This document shows, one piece after another, positions 33,084 to 43,341 of a stretch of 64,000 bases of DNA (positions are counted from its first letter, which is position 1; each line of letters begins with the position of its first letter). The DNA lies in contig BSBM01000372.1 in assembly GCA_027924585.1 (NCBI GenBank), forward strand, positions 10,709,001-10,773,000. Direction: 5' to 3'. This DNA is from Larix kaempferi. Taxonomy: Eukaryota > Streptophyta > Pinopsida > Pinales > Pinaceae. Made by a program: the position numbers and the translations under genes. The notes under the pieces were generated by a model, which worked only from the letters and a program-made list of their open reading frames with translations, ran no database searches and was not told where the DNA came from.

Positions 33084-33680
33084 TTAAGAAGATAGAACCT
33101 GTGTGATAACCAGGAAGCTAGGAATATTATGATCTCCGAATATCGACTGATTTCTGGCCCCCCAAACGTTCCAAGCCACCAAAAATGGTAAGCATCTCAA
33201 CATTTTCAACATAGGTTCGTCAAACCAAGATTTCAAGAAACCGCAGTATGAATCTCCTTCCCTTAAAAAACTCAAGCCAAGATTAATACCAACACCTTTC
33301 CAGACCTGTAGAATAAAAGGGCATTTTAGAAAAAGATGTTCTGTGTCTTCGTCCTCCTGCCTACATAAGCTACATCGACTCGGACCAGCCATATTCCTCC
33401 TTTTTAACTTGTCCCAGGTTAATACCCTTCCCTTCAGAATCAACCATGTCAAAATTTTGCATTTATATGGAGCCCGAGACTTCCATAGTTTGGTGCCCCA
33501 CCAAGGAGATTCGCAATTCCGGTTATGCCAAATAGTTCTGTATGCTTCCTTTACTGTAAACGTACCACCAGCCAAAATCCCCTGCCAATGTAGCTTATCT
33601 GCAAATTGACCCAACCTAACAAAACCTCTTCTCAGCTCCGCCATCCAAGAATTCAATGTCTCTGTCCATCTCGCAGGCAT
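33084..33680 (-). pseudogene. LINE zinc-binding region after reverse transcriptase (zf-RVT)
   Basis: The frame encodes the region usually found C-terminal to plant LINE reverse transcriptases. WGTKLWKSRAPYKCKILTW and VLTWDKLKRRNM lead to the finger CSLCRQEDEDTEHLFLKC (CX2C...HX4C), followed by WKG and a Trp/Gly-rich tail with FLVAWNVWGARN. The family is common in plant non-LTR retrotransposons and is thought to bind nucleic acid. It lies in phase with the RT frame upstream. It is intact as a domain, but its ORF is interrupted upstream. Confidence 0.85.
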
Positions 33681-33814
33681 CTCTAAATCCTATGCTGACA
33701 TCCAATTTTGTACCAGGCCATTCCCAGCAGTAGTAATATCTGCTAGCACCATAATACCATATGTTGCCAAAAAAAATAAGAGATTCGAAGGAAGAGCAGG
33801 GTTTCTTTTAACTC

Positions 33815-34526
33815 CTAAATAAAAATATTTTCCAATTCTTGCCACCCGACCATCGCCCACGTCCCACACCAGTCACTCCCCGATGATGAGGAAAGCAGCC
33901 ACAATTGCCTTCCAAAACAAAGACCCACCCCGACTACTCTTTTCCGAATTTCAAATCCAATCAAGCACAGAAAATTTTGCCACAATATTTGAAGTGTAGT
34001 AAAGATTGCCACTTGCCTTACTTAGTAATAAAAATCCAAACCGATTTAGATGCCAAGGCTTTACCAAACGAGGTAATTCCTTAAAGCCCCAACTGCCCGC
34101 CTCCTTCGGTTTTGAAATGGAATCACATGAAGTCCAATGAAGACCTCTGTCATTTTTACCCATCCAGAGGAACCTGAAAAATAATTTCCTAAGAGAATGC
34201 AGTACCCCCTATGGGATCTTAGCATTAATCATCCAGAAGACAGGAATTGCACTTAATATACTAGTAATAAGCACAGGTTTACCTCCCTTAGATAAGAACC
34301 CATTGCACCAGAAGAAAATATGGCGCTCCACCTTTTCAATAAGACATTTCCAGTCCTTAATACCATAACAGTTCGGTTTCAGATGAAACCCCAAATATTT
34401 AAAACCCTCAGTTAAAAGGTATGACTCCATCGACATGATCTCCAGAAAGTCTAGCAATTCGGAATCTTCTAAATTGAGATAATAACATGCAGATTTATCC
34501 ATATTCACTTGCATTCCCATAGCCAC
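33815..34526 (-). pseudogene. LINE reverse transcriptase thumb and connecting region, broken
   Basis: Frames at 34526-34209 and 34163-33951 continue the RT after the stop at 34557. MQVNMDKSACYYLN and KYLGFHLKPN are the motif E/thumb signals (YLG). KGGKPVLITSILSAIPVFWM and GSWGFKELPRLVKPWHLNRF follow, typical of plant LINEs downstream of RT. Stops at 34209 and 33951 and a phase shift near 33815-34012 break it. Confidence 0.8.
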
Positions 34527-34556
34527 ACTAAACAGCCGAAATAGATCTTTAATGAC

Positions 34557-35702
34557 TCAAACCTCAACAACAGAATTTCCGAGGAACAACAAGGCATCAT
34601 CCACAAAAAATATATGGGTATAACGAATTTCACCAAACCTTAAACCAGTGACCAAACCTCCATCCGCAGCCTCAATAATAAGACGACTCAATCCATCCAT
34701 TACCAACAAGAACAAGTATGGAGAAAGCGGGCATCCCTGCCGCAGCCCACGAGCAGGAGTAAAAAATCTTGAGGCTGCCCCATTAATTAAAACAACAAAT
34801 CTGATCGAAGTCAAGCATGACCATATCCTGTTGACAAAAGGTAATCCAAACCCTATTTGAATTAAAACCATCCTGATATAGAGCCAACTAGTACGATCAT
34901 ATGCCTTAGAAAGATCAACCTTCAAAACCTTTGCCGGCCTGTTTTGTGTTTTAATTGTATGTATGCAATCTTGGGCACTCCCAATCGCTTCATGAATGCA
35001 TCGGTCAGGGAGAAAACCAAATTGTTCCGGTGTGATGTGCCGAGCTAGAATTGGCTTGATTCTTTCTGCAATTAATTTTGAAATCACCTTATATAAAGCA
35101 TTGCATAAAGAGATAGGACAAAAGTCCCCAAACGACTTAGGCTCATCCATATTGGGGATAAGTGCTATAAAAGTAGCATTGATACAAGGTAATAACTTGC
35201 CTGTCACCCTATTCTTCTCAACCACTCTTAGAAGTTCATCTTTCAACATTTCAAAAAAAGCCAAGTAAAACTCAGACGTCCATCCATCAGGCCCCGGGTT
35301 GCGGTCTTTCTTAAGCTTGGAGATAGAAGCTAGCAATTCTTCCATAGAGATCGATGCATTTAAAACCTCTAAATGTTCCTCCGTAACCCACCTGTCAAAC
35401 TTAGTTACAACAGTGATCATTTCTGGAAGGTGAATATCTACAAGCTCTCTATAAAAATCAGAGAAAAAATCCATGCCTCCTCTAGCCAACTGATTAAAAC
35501 CCCCAAGCTTCTCACCCTGGCCATCCATTAACTCCCAGATAGAGTTTATCCTTTTCCTATGATTAATCATCTTGTGGAAAAAGCCCGAGTTTTCATCCCC
35601 CGGAGTCAACCATACAACCCTGCTTTTCATTCTAATATCTGTTTCTCTTTCCAACAATAGCGCATTCCAACGTTCCTCCGACTGAGACAAATCTAGAACC
35701 AA
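34557..35702 (-). pseudogene. LINE reverse transcriptase core
   Basis: A 381-residue frame holds the non-LTR RT fingers and palm. KKDRNPGPDGWTSEFYLAFF and FIALIPNMDEPKSFGDFCPI are the conserved lead-in, VISKLIAERIKPIL the finger helix and LKVDLSKAYDRTSW motif A with its catalytic Asp. GLRQGCPLSPYLFLLVMDGL is motif B, and THIFFVDDALLFL is motif C with both catalytic Asp residues kept as FVDD. It would copy LINE RNA at a nicked chromosomal site. It is open but flanked by stops at 35712 (upstream, in phase) and 34557, so the full ORF2 cannot be made. Confidence 0.93.
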
Positions 35703-35711
35703 CTCCTCCGC

Positions 35712-36500
35712 CTAAGACCCTCCATGTCTCTCATAAAATTCCTTTACATTCTTTTCTGCCTCCTTAAGTCGTTTATCCAAGGAATCTCTCATCTCCTTCA
35801 CCCATATAATTGTAATGTCTTTCAGTTGTTTTAAATTTTTAACAAACTGTTCCTCACAAGAGACAGAAGAGGTAGAATAAAAGTGTAGCCAATTCACCCG
35901 AACTAAATTCTGAAAATATACATTCATAATCCAAAAAGTATTGAATTTAAATGGCGTCCCCGACTTAGCCCCTCCATTCTCCATACTGCACATTATCGGC
36001 ATGTGGTCTGAGCAACCTCCACAAACCCTCCAAGACTTTTCCCTATCAACCCTCTGTATCATATCCCCTGCAAATAAAAAGCGATCCAACCTCTTTGCAA
36101 TGGCTGCTTCCCCAGTCCTTCTATTATACCAAGTTGGTTTCATAACCAACGGTTCCAGATCCATAATATCCCCCTCGTCAAGATGCTTCCGAAAAAAATT
36201 CAGAGCAGGGTCCACCCGAGCTCCCTCTCCCCACACCTCCCTGCTTTGTAATGTAAAATTAAGGTCACTTGCAATGATAAGAGGTATTCCATCAAAAAAG
36301 ATTTGCCAAAGAACTCATTCCGAAAAGGAATTTTCTGGTTATAAGGACCATATAAGTTTAGTAAATTGAAATCCAAACCAATATCCCAGCTCCGAAATGT
36401 GGTACCTAGACCTAACCAAAAACCAAAACAGTTTATCAAAGAAACAGAACACTTCCAACCCGTAACCAAACCTCCAGACAGGCCCACACTATCCAACCAG
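35712..36500 (-). pseudogene. LINE endonuclease (APE-like), N-terminally truncated
   Basis: Frames at 36496-36200 and 36236-35712 encode part of an exonuclease-endonuclease-phosphatase fold domain. SGGLVTGWK, FNLLNLYGPYNQKIPF and a degenerate ASDLN region come first, then GGCSDHMPIMCSME, where the SDH catalytic motif is intact. The domain nicks target DNA to prime reverse transcription. The first catalytic Asn/Glu segment is absent because the element is truncated near 36525. A frameshift near 36220 and a stop at 35712 disable it. Confidence 0.85.
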
Positions 36501-36525
36501 ACGAAATCCCAATTCCAGATATATG

Positions 36526-37007
36526 TTACAATACCTTTAATATTGGGTTATAAATTTAATATAGCTCTATTTGTACATATGTTTGTCCAATTTAATACAT
36601 ATGTCAATTAAAAAATTAATTGTAAATTTACATCATCAATTATTTTTTTAATCATTTTTAAACATGACCCATCTCACTAACTAATATTTATGGCTTGATT
36701 TTAAATAATATTATTATAAATATTCGATAACGTGGTTTTTGAGTGGGTCTACAGTTAAAAGCATGTGTTTCCTCCTAAGAGGTCACTGATTATAGTACTG
36801 AGCCTTAGATCTAGTTATGAATTTGACTCCATTCCATATGATTTAGTCATTCGATCACACAAAAAAAAAGTGGATCAATCAACTCATCTAGCCACACTTT
36901 TGAATGAATGAATGATAAGCATAAAGTGGGGTGCTCCAATCCCCATGCCCATCCCATGAATTAAATGATTCTTGATGGTCATAAAGTAGTGATAGGCAAA
37001 TCCTAAT
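36526..37007. other. AT-rich spacer
   Basis: No coding sense or repeat is recognised. Confidence 0.4.
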
Positions 37008-37080
37008 GGGATAGCTCGAGTGGGTTGAGTGCTATGAAGTATAAGCAGAAGGTCGTGACCCGTTAAGTCCCCATGTTGGC
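37008..37080 (+). repeat. tRNA-like SINE head (tentative)
   Basis: GGGATAGCTCGAGTGGGTTGAG resembles a polymerase III A box (TRGCNNAGYNGG). AGGTCGTGACCCG, 38-39 bases on, is a weak B box (GGTTCGAANCC). The spacing fits a tRNA-derived SINE. The fold is not a full tRNA and no A-tail is seen. Confidence 0.3.
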
Positions 37081-37351
37081 TACCTCTGTGAATATTGTGA
37101 GCCTCACTCAATGTCCTCATTAAGTTAGATTTCCAAAACTGCAATTGACCGATTTACCCTGGATACCATCCTTGAAATGAGGAGAAGTACTTGAAGGGTT
37201 TCCTAGGATGTGCATTCCATCAAGAAAAAAAGAAGTGATGGACAAGTGTTCAAGTTTGAAAGATTGAAAGGATGAGGTATTTAGGCCACCTTTCATGGCC
37301 CCATATAGATGTATTAACTTGGCAATGAGTGTAATAATAATGGGGGTGGGG

Positions 37352-38998
37352 TGTAATGACCCTAACATTGGGCGCATTGGGTCGCAACACCTTCACCAAG
37401 CAATGCAGCATGGAAGCGTGACGGGCCATGCAAAGGTGGGCACTTAGCTAAAAAGTTTCTAAGTGTTGGACACCTTGCGGTCACCGTGGGAAAGACGTGC
37501 ATCAAACAAGTCAGAAGCTTGTTGGGAGACCGACAACCCAAGTCATGGTTGCTTGGGTGCATCACCACTAGGGAGCTCGTCGGCACGGTGGGGTTGTTCG
37601 GTAAAAATGTGGAAGCGTAAGGGACGTATCAAGGAGGGGTGTGCACCCAAGGTGCCGGAGCTTGGCAAGCCCGATCACCCAAGACTTAACCTAGAAGCCT
37701 CTTAGACACGGACGCTCGCCAACACCAGTAGACGTGGGTGCTCGGGAAAAATCACACTTGAGATATTGGTGAAGTCTGTCGGAAACTTAGGACGCATCGG
37801 AAAGAAACGAAATGGCGTGGGACGAAGCTTCGGGAACTCCGCGTGCCCAAGTGGACATCATGGTGCAATGAACGTTGGGAGTTGGGCCCAGCATGGACCA
37901 AGCGCCCACATCTCCGTGGAAGACGCGCTGGGATCCCTCGACGAATGGCTAGACGAGGACGACGAAGTGGCAAGCGACCTGGACGGGATCCCAAGCCTTC
38001 GACAAAGTGGGCACAACAACCAGCAAGGACTTGTGCAACAAGTTGGATAGCGTGCGGTTGGGCATCAACTCTCCTTAGAATGTGGAACCAAATGGGGCGT
38101 GCGACCCTTGTGTGGTTGAAACCCTTGGCACAAGCACCTATATAAGGAGAGCGCCCATCCAACCAAAAGGAAAAAAAAGCATCTAAGTGTTGGGGCAGCT
38201 CACATGGGTGAAACAAAGGTCTAGTTTAGGCTGAGTTTCTAAGGATACCGCCGAGGTAAGCCTTGCACCCAATTTGGGCAGACCTGCGGATCCGCAACTC
38301 AGGGAGGAGTCGTGTGATAGGCTAGCAGTTTGGACGACAATTCTTATGAACCACAAAGAGTTGAGGGAGAGTTGCAGATAAGCATTTTTCCCATGGACAG
38401 TCTTGCGAAAGATAAATTCTAGCAAAGGCTCAAACCAAACGCTTGTTGGGAAAGCGTTTCGGGCAGACAGTCATTCTGTTGGAAGGAAGCTTGAGGTAGA
38501 AGAGAGAAGCATGTGGGAAGAAGCAGCATACGGTTCATTTGCGACAGAATTGTAAAGGCTTTGCATGACAGTAAAAGAAGGAGACCGACATAGTTCTTTG
38601 GCTTGAATAGTTGAAAAACAAAGGGTTTCTAGGTGTTGGTTTGTTGGGTCGTACCACATGGAGGGTTTGGTCTGCGGACACCCCCTTGAGCTCCATGTAC
38701 TGTTGTAATCTGTTATTTTCCAAGTCAAAATATTTCGTCCAGCTCGGTTGGGGTTGTGCCACCACATCTTTATGTTGCGTATCTCGTGCATTTGTTATAC
38801 TTGTAGGATGTTTTAAAATTGAAAAGTATACAAGGTTAATAAAAATATTAAGTGTTAATTTGAAAAGTGTTCCGTTGGATAAGGCGTAGTCTATTAGGTT
38901 AGTAGCCGAGTTGGTCTCATCCTTGGTGAAACCCTGCGGTAGTGCCGCACAGACTTATCCAACTAACAAGAAAAAGTTGGGTGTGGGATAAGGTCATG
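37352..38998 (+). mobile_element. 5' LTR of a non-autonomous LTR retrotransposon
   Basis: The 1.65-kb repeat starts TGTAATGACCCTAACATTGG and matches 41250-42888 along its full length at roughly 85-90 percent by eye. It ends near TGGGATAAGGTCA, just before a primer site at 39004. A TATATAAG box lies at 38139 and an AATAAA-like signal near 38839, fitting U3, R and U5 of an LTR. It is notably richer in G+C than its surroundings. Many differences between the LTRs are CG against TG or CA. Open frames inside it (37463-37705, 37766-38050) are not conserved as proteins. I could not find a matching 5-bp target duplication. Confidence 0.85.
38139..38146 (+). promoter_or_regulatory. LTR TATA box (5' LTR)
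   Basis: TATATAAG, conserved at the corresponding place in the other LTR (42028-42035). It lies about 790 bases into the LTR. Confidence 0.6.
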
Positions 38999-39003
38999 AT
39001 GGA

Positions 39004-39015
39004 TGGTATCATAGC
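39004..39015 (+). promoter_or_regulatory. Primer-binding site, initiator Met tRNA
   Basis: TGGTATCATAGC matches TGGTATCAGAGC at 11 of 12 bases. It lies just past the 5' LTR end, in the direction expected for a plus-strand element. Confidence 0.75.
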
Positions 39016-39028
39016 TTGGTGAAGATCA

Positions 39029-39916
39029 TTGAAGCTGGTTCTTGGAGCAAAATTTGGCGGAGAGAATAGTCCGCAAGACCACATAACTGAAGCATTGCAA
39101 AACTGCAGCTTGGAAAGGGTTTGTACAGAGTTCAGTTGGCACAAAAAATCGGTTGAAGGAGCTCGGGTTGGGATCCACATTGGTGGTGTTTGGCTGGGCA
39201 TCACCTCTTCTTACTGCAACAAAGTCAAGCAAAGTCGCAGATCCGAAAAAGAGTCATCCATGGGCAAGTCGACAAGCCTCCTAGCAAGATACCATGAAGC
39301 TTGGCAGTCGACAGGCGAAGATAAAAGGTGCAGTAAGAGGGTTCGGTGGAGGAGCTCGTTGAGAAGCATTGGAGTGTTCAAGCTTGTGGAAGTCAGCTTG
39401 CCATAGAATTGAAGGAAGTTGGTGTCAAGGGCACACAACAAGCCATCAAGTCTCAAGGTGAGTGACAGGCCACTTGCGGAAGCACTAGAAAGCGCTCAGG
39501 AGCAGACCCATGAACTAATGGTTGGATTGGGGTGGAGCACATGTGATGTGCGCCCAGGAAAGTTGAAACTTTTTTGGACCGCCGCGAGTCACACCAAAAT
39601 ACCAACTTTGCACGAAGATGCTAGGCAGACAGTAGTGTGGGAGGAGGACAAGGTATTGGATGCTTGGTTGGAATCCACAAAGGACCGTTTGGATAAGATT
39701 CGCTACGCAGTAGAGCAGATATGCCACAAGTATGAGGAGTATCCACACGGGAGAAGGTTGGATGATGGATTGGTTGCAGACCAAGAACAACCAACTATGA
39801 GACTGGAAACCATGAGAGTGGTTATGTCACATCATTCAAATGGAGATTCTAAAACAATCAAGGCAATGTTGGCATGTCTTGGTAACTTGGCGATAAGTCA
39901 AGCAGGAAGATCGTAG
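39029..39916 (+). pseudogene. Interior reading frame of the non-autonomous element, family not recognised
   Basis: One phase is open from 39029 to 39406 and again from 39419 to 39916, separated by two stop codons. The proteins (125 and 165 residues) are polar with Trp-rich patches such as FSWHKKSVEG and LDAWLESTKDRLDKIRYAVE, the latter helix-forming. I see no zinc knuckle, protease, RT or integrase motif. Position directly after the primer site is that of gag, so a rapidly evolving gag-like protein is possible. Equally, the frames may be chance survivors in G+C-rich DNA. Confidence 0.4.
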
Positions 39917-41237
39917 AAGAACAACAAGGGTTGAGATTTGCGGATGCAACATGGAGTGGATGGAAGGTAACCACTCATGAATTGGGGAGCTGCAAAACAT
40001 AAACATCCTTGCACAACGCGGTAGGGCCTACGACAGGGAGAGTTCTGGCAGACCAAGTGCAAGTTAGAGATTCGATAGAGGCTAGTAATCAATCGGTTGA
40101 GAAGTTGACTGCGTTGGAGTTGAGGGCAACATCACTCGCAAGAAGAGTTGAGTTGCTACACATTCCTAGAGATGTTCCGCAATACAGTGGTGGAAATTCG
40201 TAGCTTGCACCAACACAGTGGTGGCAAGTCACAACAGAAGTCACAAATGGAAGTGCTTTCAACGAGGTAACAAACAACCAAGGAGCTGAGAGCTTGAACC
40301 AAGGAGCTTTTGTGGGGAGTTCACTTGGGCAAGTTTGCGTAAAGTGGGTTTAAGAGTTGGTGAAAGATGTGGAAGGATCCAAGGGAAACATTGGAGAGGT
40401 CTGTGTGCACACCATAGAAATTGAAAACACCCAACTATCGCAAAACACGATGGCAACCTTAGACAACTCATTGCACCAAGAAGATGGCATGGGCACAAGC
40501 TATCCGTTTGAAAGAGGGCATAAGGGTGCAAAACAGAGAGCTAAAAAAAGGTAGCAGAAGACCAGGACGCCGAGCAAGTCTTGGGCAGAAACAAAAGACT
40601 GTTGTGAAGGAGAAATATGCTTAAACAAGTTTGCAGTCGGTAGTGCAGAGTCTGAGCTAACACAGGCTCAACCGTAGGAGTTGAGTCACAACTTTGCAGG
40701 GACTAAGGAATTCATGAAGCACTTGTGTAATATGCATGAGATGGATGTTCGGTTTACGGAGAGTTTTGAGGGCGGGAGCCTTAGGCTCCACTTGCCTACA
40801 CTCCTATAGAAAGACAAGGAAGTATGGCTCGCAGCTTTTGGCACAGTTTGTGAGGCCGTAAGCTGCTGCGTGCAGTGCCTTAGAAGAATTCATCCAAGTG
40901 TAGATTTCAGTCAGCAGCTTTACAAAAGTATGGCAGGGGTGAGGGCATTTCCTAGTTCGGTAAAAGGTTGTGGTGCTACCGAAAACACAAAAGGAAAGGG
41001 GGTTCAGCCATGAAGATGTTCGTTCCTTTGGATGTTGTTATGGTTGGATTAGCTACCCAACCAGTGCAACTCCAAGGTGTCCAACCGGATAGAAGCATGA
41101 CAAATTCAACTAAGTACTGGATACGGAAGTAGAATGGCAGGTGTGACAGTCAAACAGTTGCAGCAGCATGTGGTTGCAGTTGCAAGTTTCCGGGGGCAGT
41201 ATTCTTCTGGAGACGTTGCTGGGATGACAAAATTTTA
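39917..41237 (+). other. Remaining interior of the non-autonomous element
   Basis: No coding domain is recognised. A short open frame at 40009-40203 contains a heptad-like helix (EASNQSVEKLTALELRA). No protease, RT, RNase H or integrase signal appears on either strand, which is what makes the element non-autonomous. Confidence 0.55.
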
Positions 41238-41249
41238 AGTGGGGGAGCC
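41238..41249 (+). promoter_or_regulatory. Polypurine tract
   Basis: AGTGGGGGAGCC lies directly upstream of the 3' LTR and is purine-rich for ten bases, the site priming plus-strand synthesis. Confidence 0.75.
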
Positions 41250-42888
41250 TGTAATGACCCTAGCATTGGGCGCATTGGGTCGCGACACCTTCACCAAGCA
41301 AGGCAACATGGAATCCTGACAGACCATGCAAAGGTGGGCACTTAGCTAAACTAAGTGTTGGACACCTTGCTGTCACCATGGGAAAGATGTGCAACAAACG
41401 AGTCAGAAGCTCGTTGGGCGACTGACAGCCCAAGGCAAGGTTGCTTAGGTGCATCACCCACCGGGGATCCTGTCGGCATGGTTAGGTGGTTCAGTAAAAC
41501 TGCGGAAGCATAAGGGACATGTCAAGGAGAGGCACACAACTAAGGTGCCGGAACTTGGCAAGCTTGGTCACCCAAGACTTCACCTGGAAGCCTCTCGGAT
41601 GCAAACGCTCACCGGCACCAGTAGACATGGGCGCTCGGGAAGAAGCACACTTGAGAGCTCGGTGAAGTACGTCGATAGATTAGGACGCGTCTGCAAGAAA
41701 TGAAGTGGCGTGGGACGGATCTTCGGGAACTCCGCGTGCCCAAGTGGACTTCATGGTGCAATGGACGTTGGGAGTTGGGCCCGGGACCAAGCGCCCACAT
41801 ATCCGTGGAAGATGCGTTGGGAGCCCACGATGGACGATTAGATGGGGATGACGAAGTGGCAAGCGACCTGGACGTGATCCCAAGTCTTCGACAAAGTGGG
41901 AAAAACGGACGACAAGGACTTGTGCAACAAGTCGACTAGCATGCGGTTGGGCGTCGACTCTCCTTAGAACATGGAACCAAGTGGGGCGTGCGACCCTTGC
42001 GTGGTCACACCCCTTGGCACAAGCGCCTATATAAGGAAAGTTCCCATCTAACCAAAAGGAAAAAAAATGTCTAAGTGATGGGGCAGCTCGCATGGGTGAA
42101 ACAAAGGTCTGGTTTCGGCTAAGTTGCTAAGGCTACAACAGAGGTAATCCTCGCACTGCGTTTGGGCAGACTCGTGGATCCGCAAATCAGGGAGGAGCCT
42201 TGCGACAGGATAACAGTTTGGACGACAGTTCTTGTGAACCGCAGAGAGTTGAGGGAGAGCTGTGGACAAGTAGTTTTCCTGTGGACAGTCTTGCAGAAGA
42301 CATAGTCTGGAAAAGGATCAAACCAAACATTTGATGGGAAAGCGTTTCGAGCAGACAGGCATTCTGTTGGAAGGAAGCCTGCAGAAGGTAGAGACAAGCA
42401 CGTGGTAAGAAGAAACATACGATTCGTTTGCGGCAGACTTGTGAAGGCTTCACACATCAGTAAAATAAGGAGACCGACAGAGTTCTTTGGCTTGAATAGT
42501 TGAAAAATGAAGGGTTTCTAGGTGTTGGTTTGTTGGGCCACACTACATGGAGGGTTTGGTCTGCCGACACCCCCTTGAGCTCTATGTAATGTTGTAATAT
42601 GTTATTTTCCAATTAAAAATATTTCGGTCAGCCTGGTTGGGGCTGTGCCACCACATCTTTGTGTTGCATATCTCTTGCTTTTGTTATACTTGAGAGATGT
42701 TTTAAAATTGGTCAAGTATACAAGTGTAATAAAAAGATTAAGTGTTGAGTTGAAAAGTGTTCTGTTAGATAAGGCGTAGTCTTCCAAGTTAGTAGCCGAG
42801 TTGGTCTCACCCTTGGTGAAACCCTGTGGCAATGCCGCACAGACTTAGCCAACCAACAAGAAAAGTTGAGTGTGGGCTAAGGCCTAGA
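41250..42888 (+). mobile_element. 3' LTR of the non-autonomous LTR retrotransposon
   Basis: The copy starts TGTAATGACCCTAGCATTGG and runs to about GTGTGGGCTAAGGCC. It is aligned throughout with 37352-38998, including a TATATAAG box at 42028 and the shared CACCCCCTTGAGCTC and GTTGGTCTCA phrases near the end. The exact end is uncertain by a few bases because the two LTRs diverge there. It is older than the last insertions in the window, to judge from the LTR divergence. Confidence 0.85.
42028..42035 (+). promoter_or_regulatory. LTR TATA box (3' LTR)
   Basis: TATATAAG at the same alignment position as 38139-38146. Confidence 0.55.
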
Positions 42889-43109
42889 GAATCTCTAAAT
42901 CCATTGACGACTACAGGGTCTCTGAAGCCCTTGAGAGTATCTTCCTATTTTATATTATTCATGCACCTTCCTAAGTTGCAATCTAAGAAAATTAGCATAG
43001 CCAAGATAAGAATGAACTTTCATGAGCTCTAATGTAGTAAAACAAGGCATTAGACAATTCCTAATATACCGTGGGCTAAAAGGATTTGCTAAAATCACTG
43101 ATTCATATT

Positions 43110-43341
43110 CATGTAGTTGTTAGCTAGTCATATTTTTATTTGTGGACTAAATTACTCATTTCCATTAGTTATTTTTAATTGTCACTTATTATCTAGTTGT
43201 ATTTTTAATCCCTTGACTAAATTAGTCGTTTTTAGTTGGGTCACTTAAAATTGCTCAAATTTGGGAGTATTTCACATGAAAAAGATGTGGTGACTAAATT
43301 TTTTAGTCACATAGTCACTAATCTCTCATTTTGTACTAGTG
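43110..43341. mobile_element. Terminus of a CACTA-like DNA transposon
   Basis: The right end, read on the minus strand, starts CACTAGTACAAAATGAGAGA, the terminal form of many plant CACTA elements. Subterminal motifs follow inward: a perfect hairpin at 43290-43310 (GTGACTAAA, TTT, TTTAGTCAC) and repeated GACTAAATTA(C/G)TC near 43147 and 43216. No opposite end was found between here and the LTR at 42888, so it is an end fragment. Confidence 0.5.

Larger units (their letters stand above)
32389..36525 (-). mobile_element. LINE non-LTR retrotransposon, minus strand, 5'-truncated
   Basis: A 4.1-kb minus-strand LINE runs from an endonuclease remnant near 36.5 kb through reverse transcriptase, a zinc-finger segment and RNase H to a T-run at 32389-32396 that is its A-tail on the other strand. 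ORF1 and the start of the endonuclease are missing. Coding frames stay in one phase from 36236 to 33084, broken by stop codons at 35712, 34557, 34209 and 33951, and by a phase change before the RNase H. I could not recognise a target-site duplication. Confidence 0.9.

Noticed and set aside
32370-36560. Target-site duplication for the 32.4-36.5 kb LINE
   Set aside because: Sequences next to the T run and the 5' end show no convincing match by eye.
37463-38145. Several overlapping plus-strand frames of up to 100 residues
   Set aside because: They lie inside the LTR U3 region. The corresponding frames in the other LTR are shifted or altered, so they are not conserved as proteins.
37342-42900. 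5-bp target-site duplication of the non-autonomous LTR element
   Set aside because: TGGGG before the first LTR has no match after the second. The LTR end is uncertain, so no duplication is claimed.
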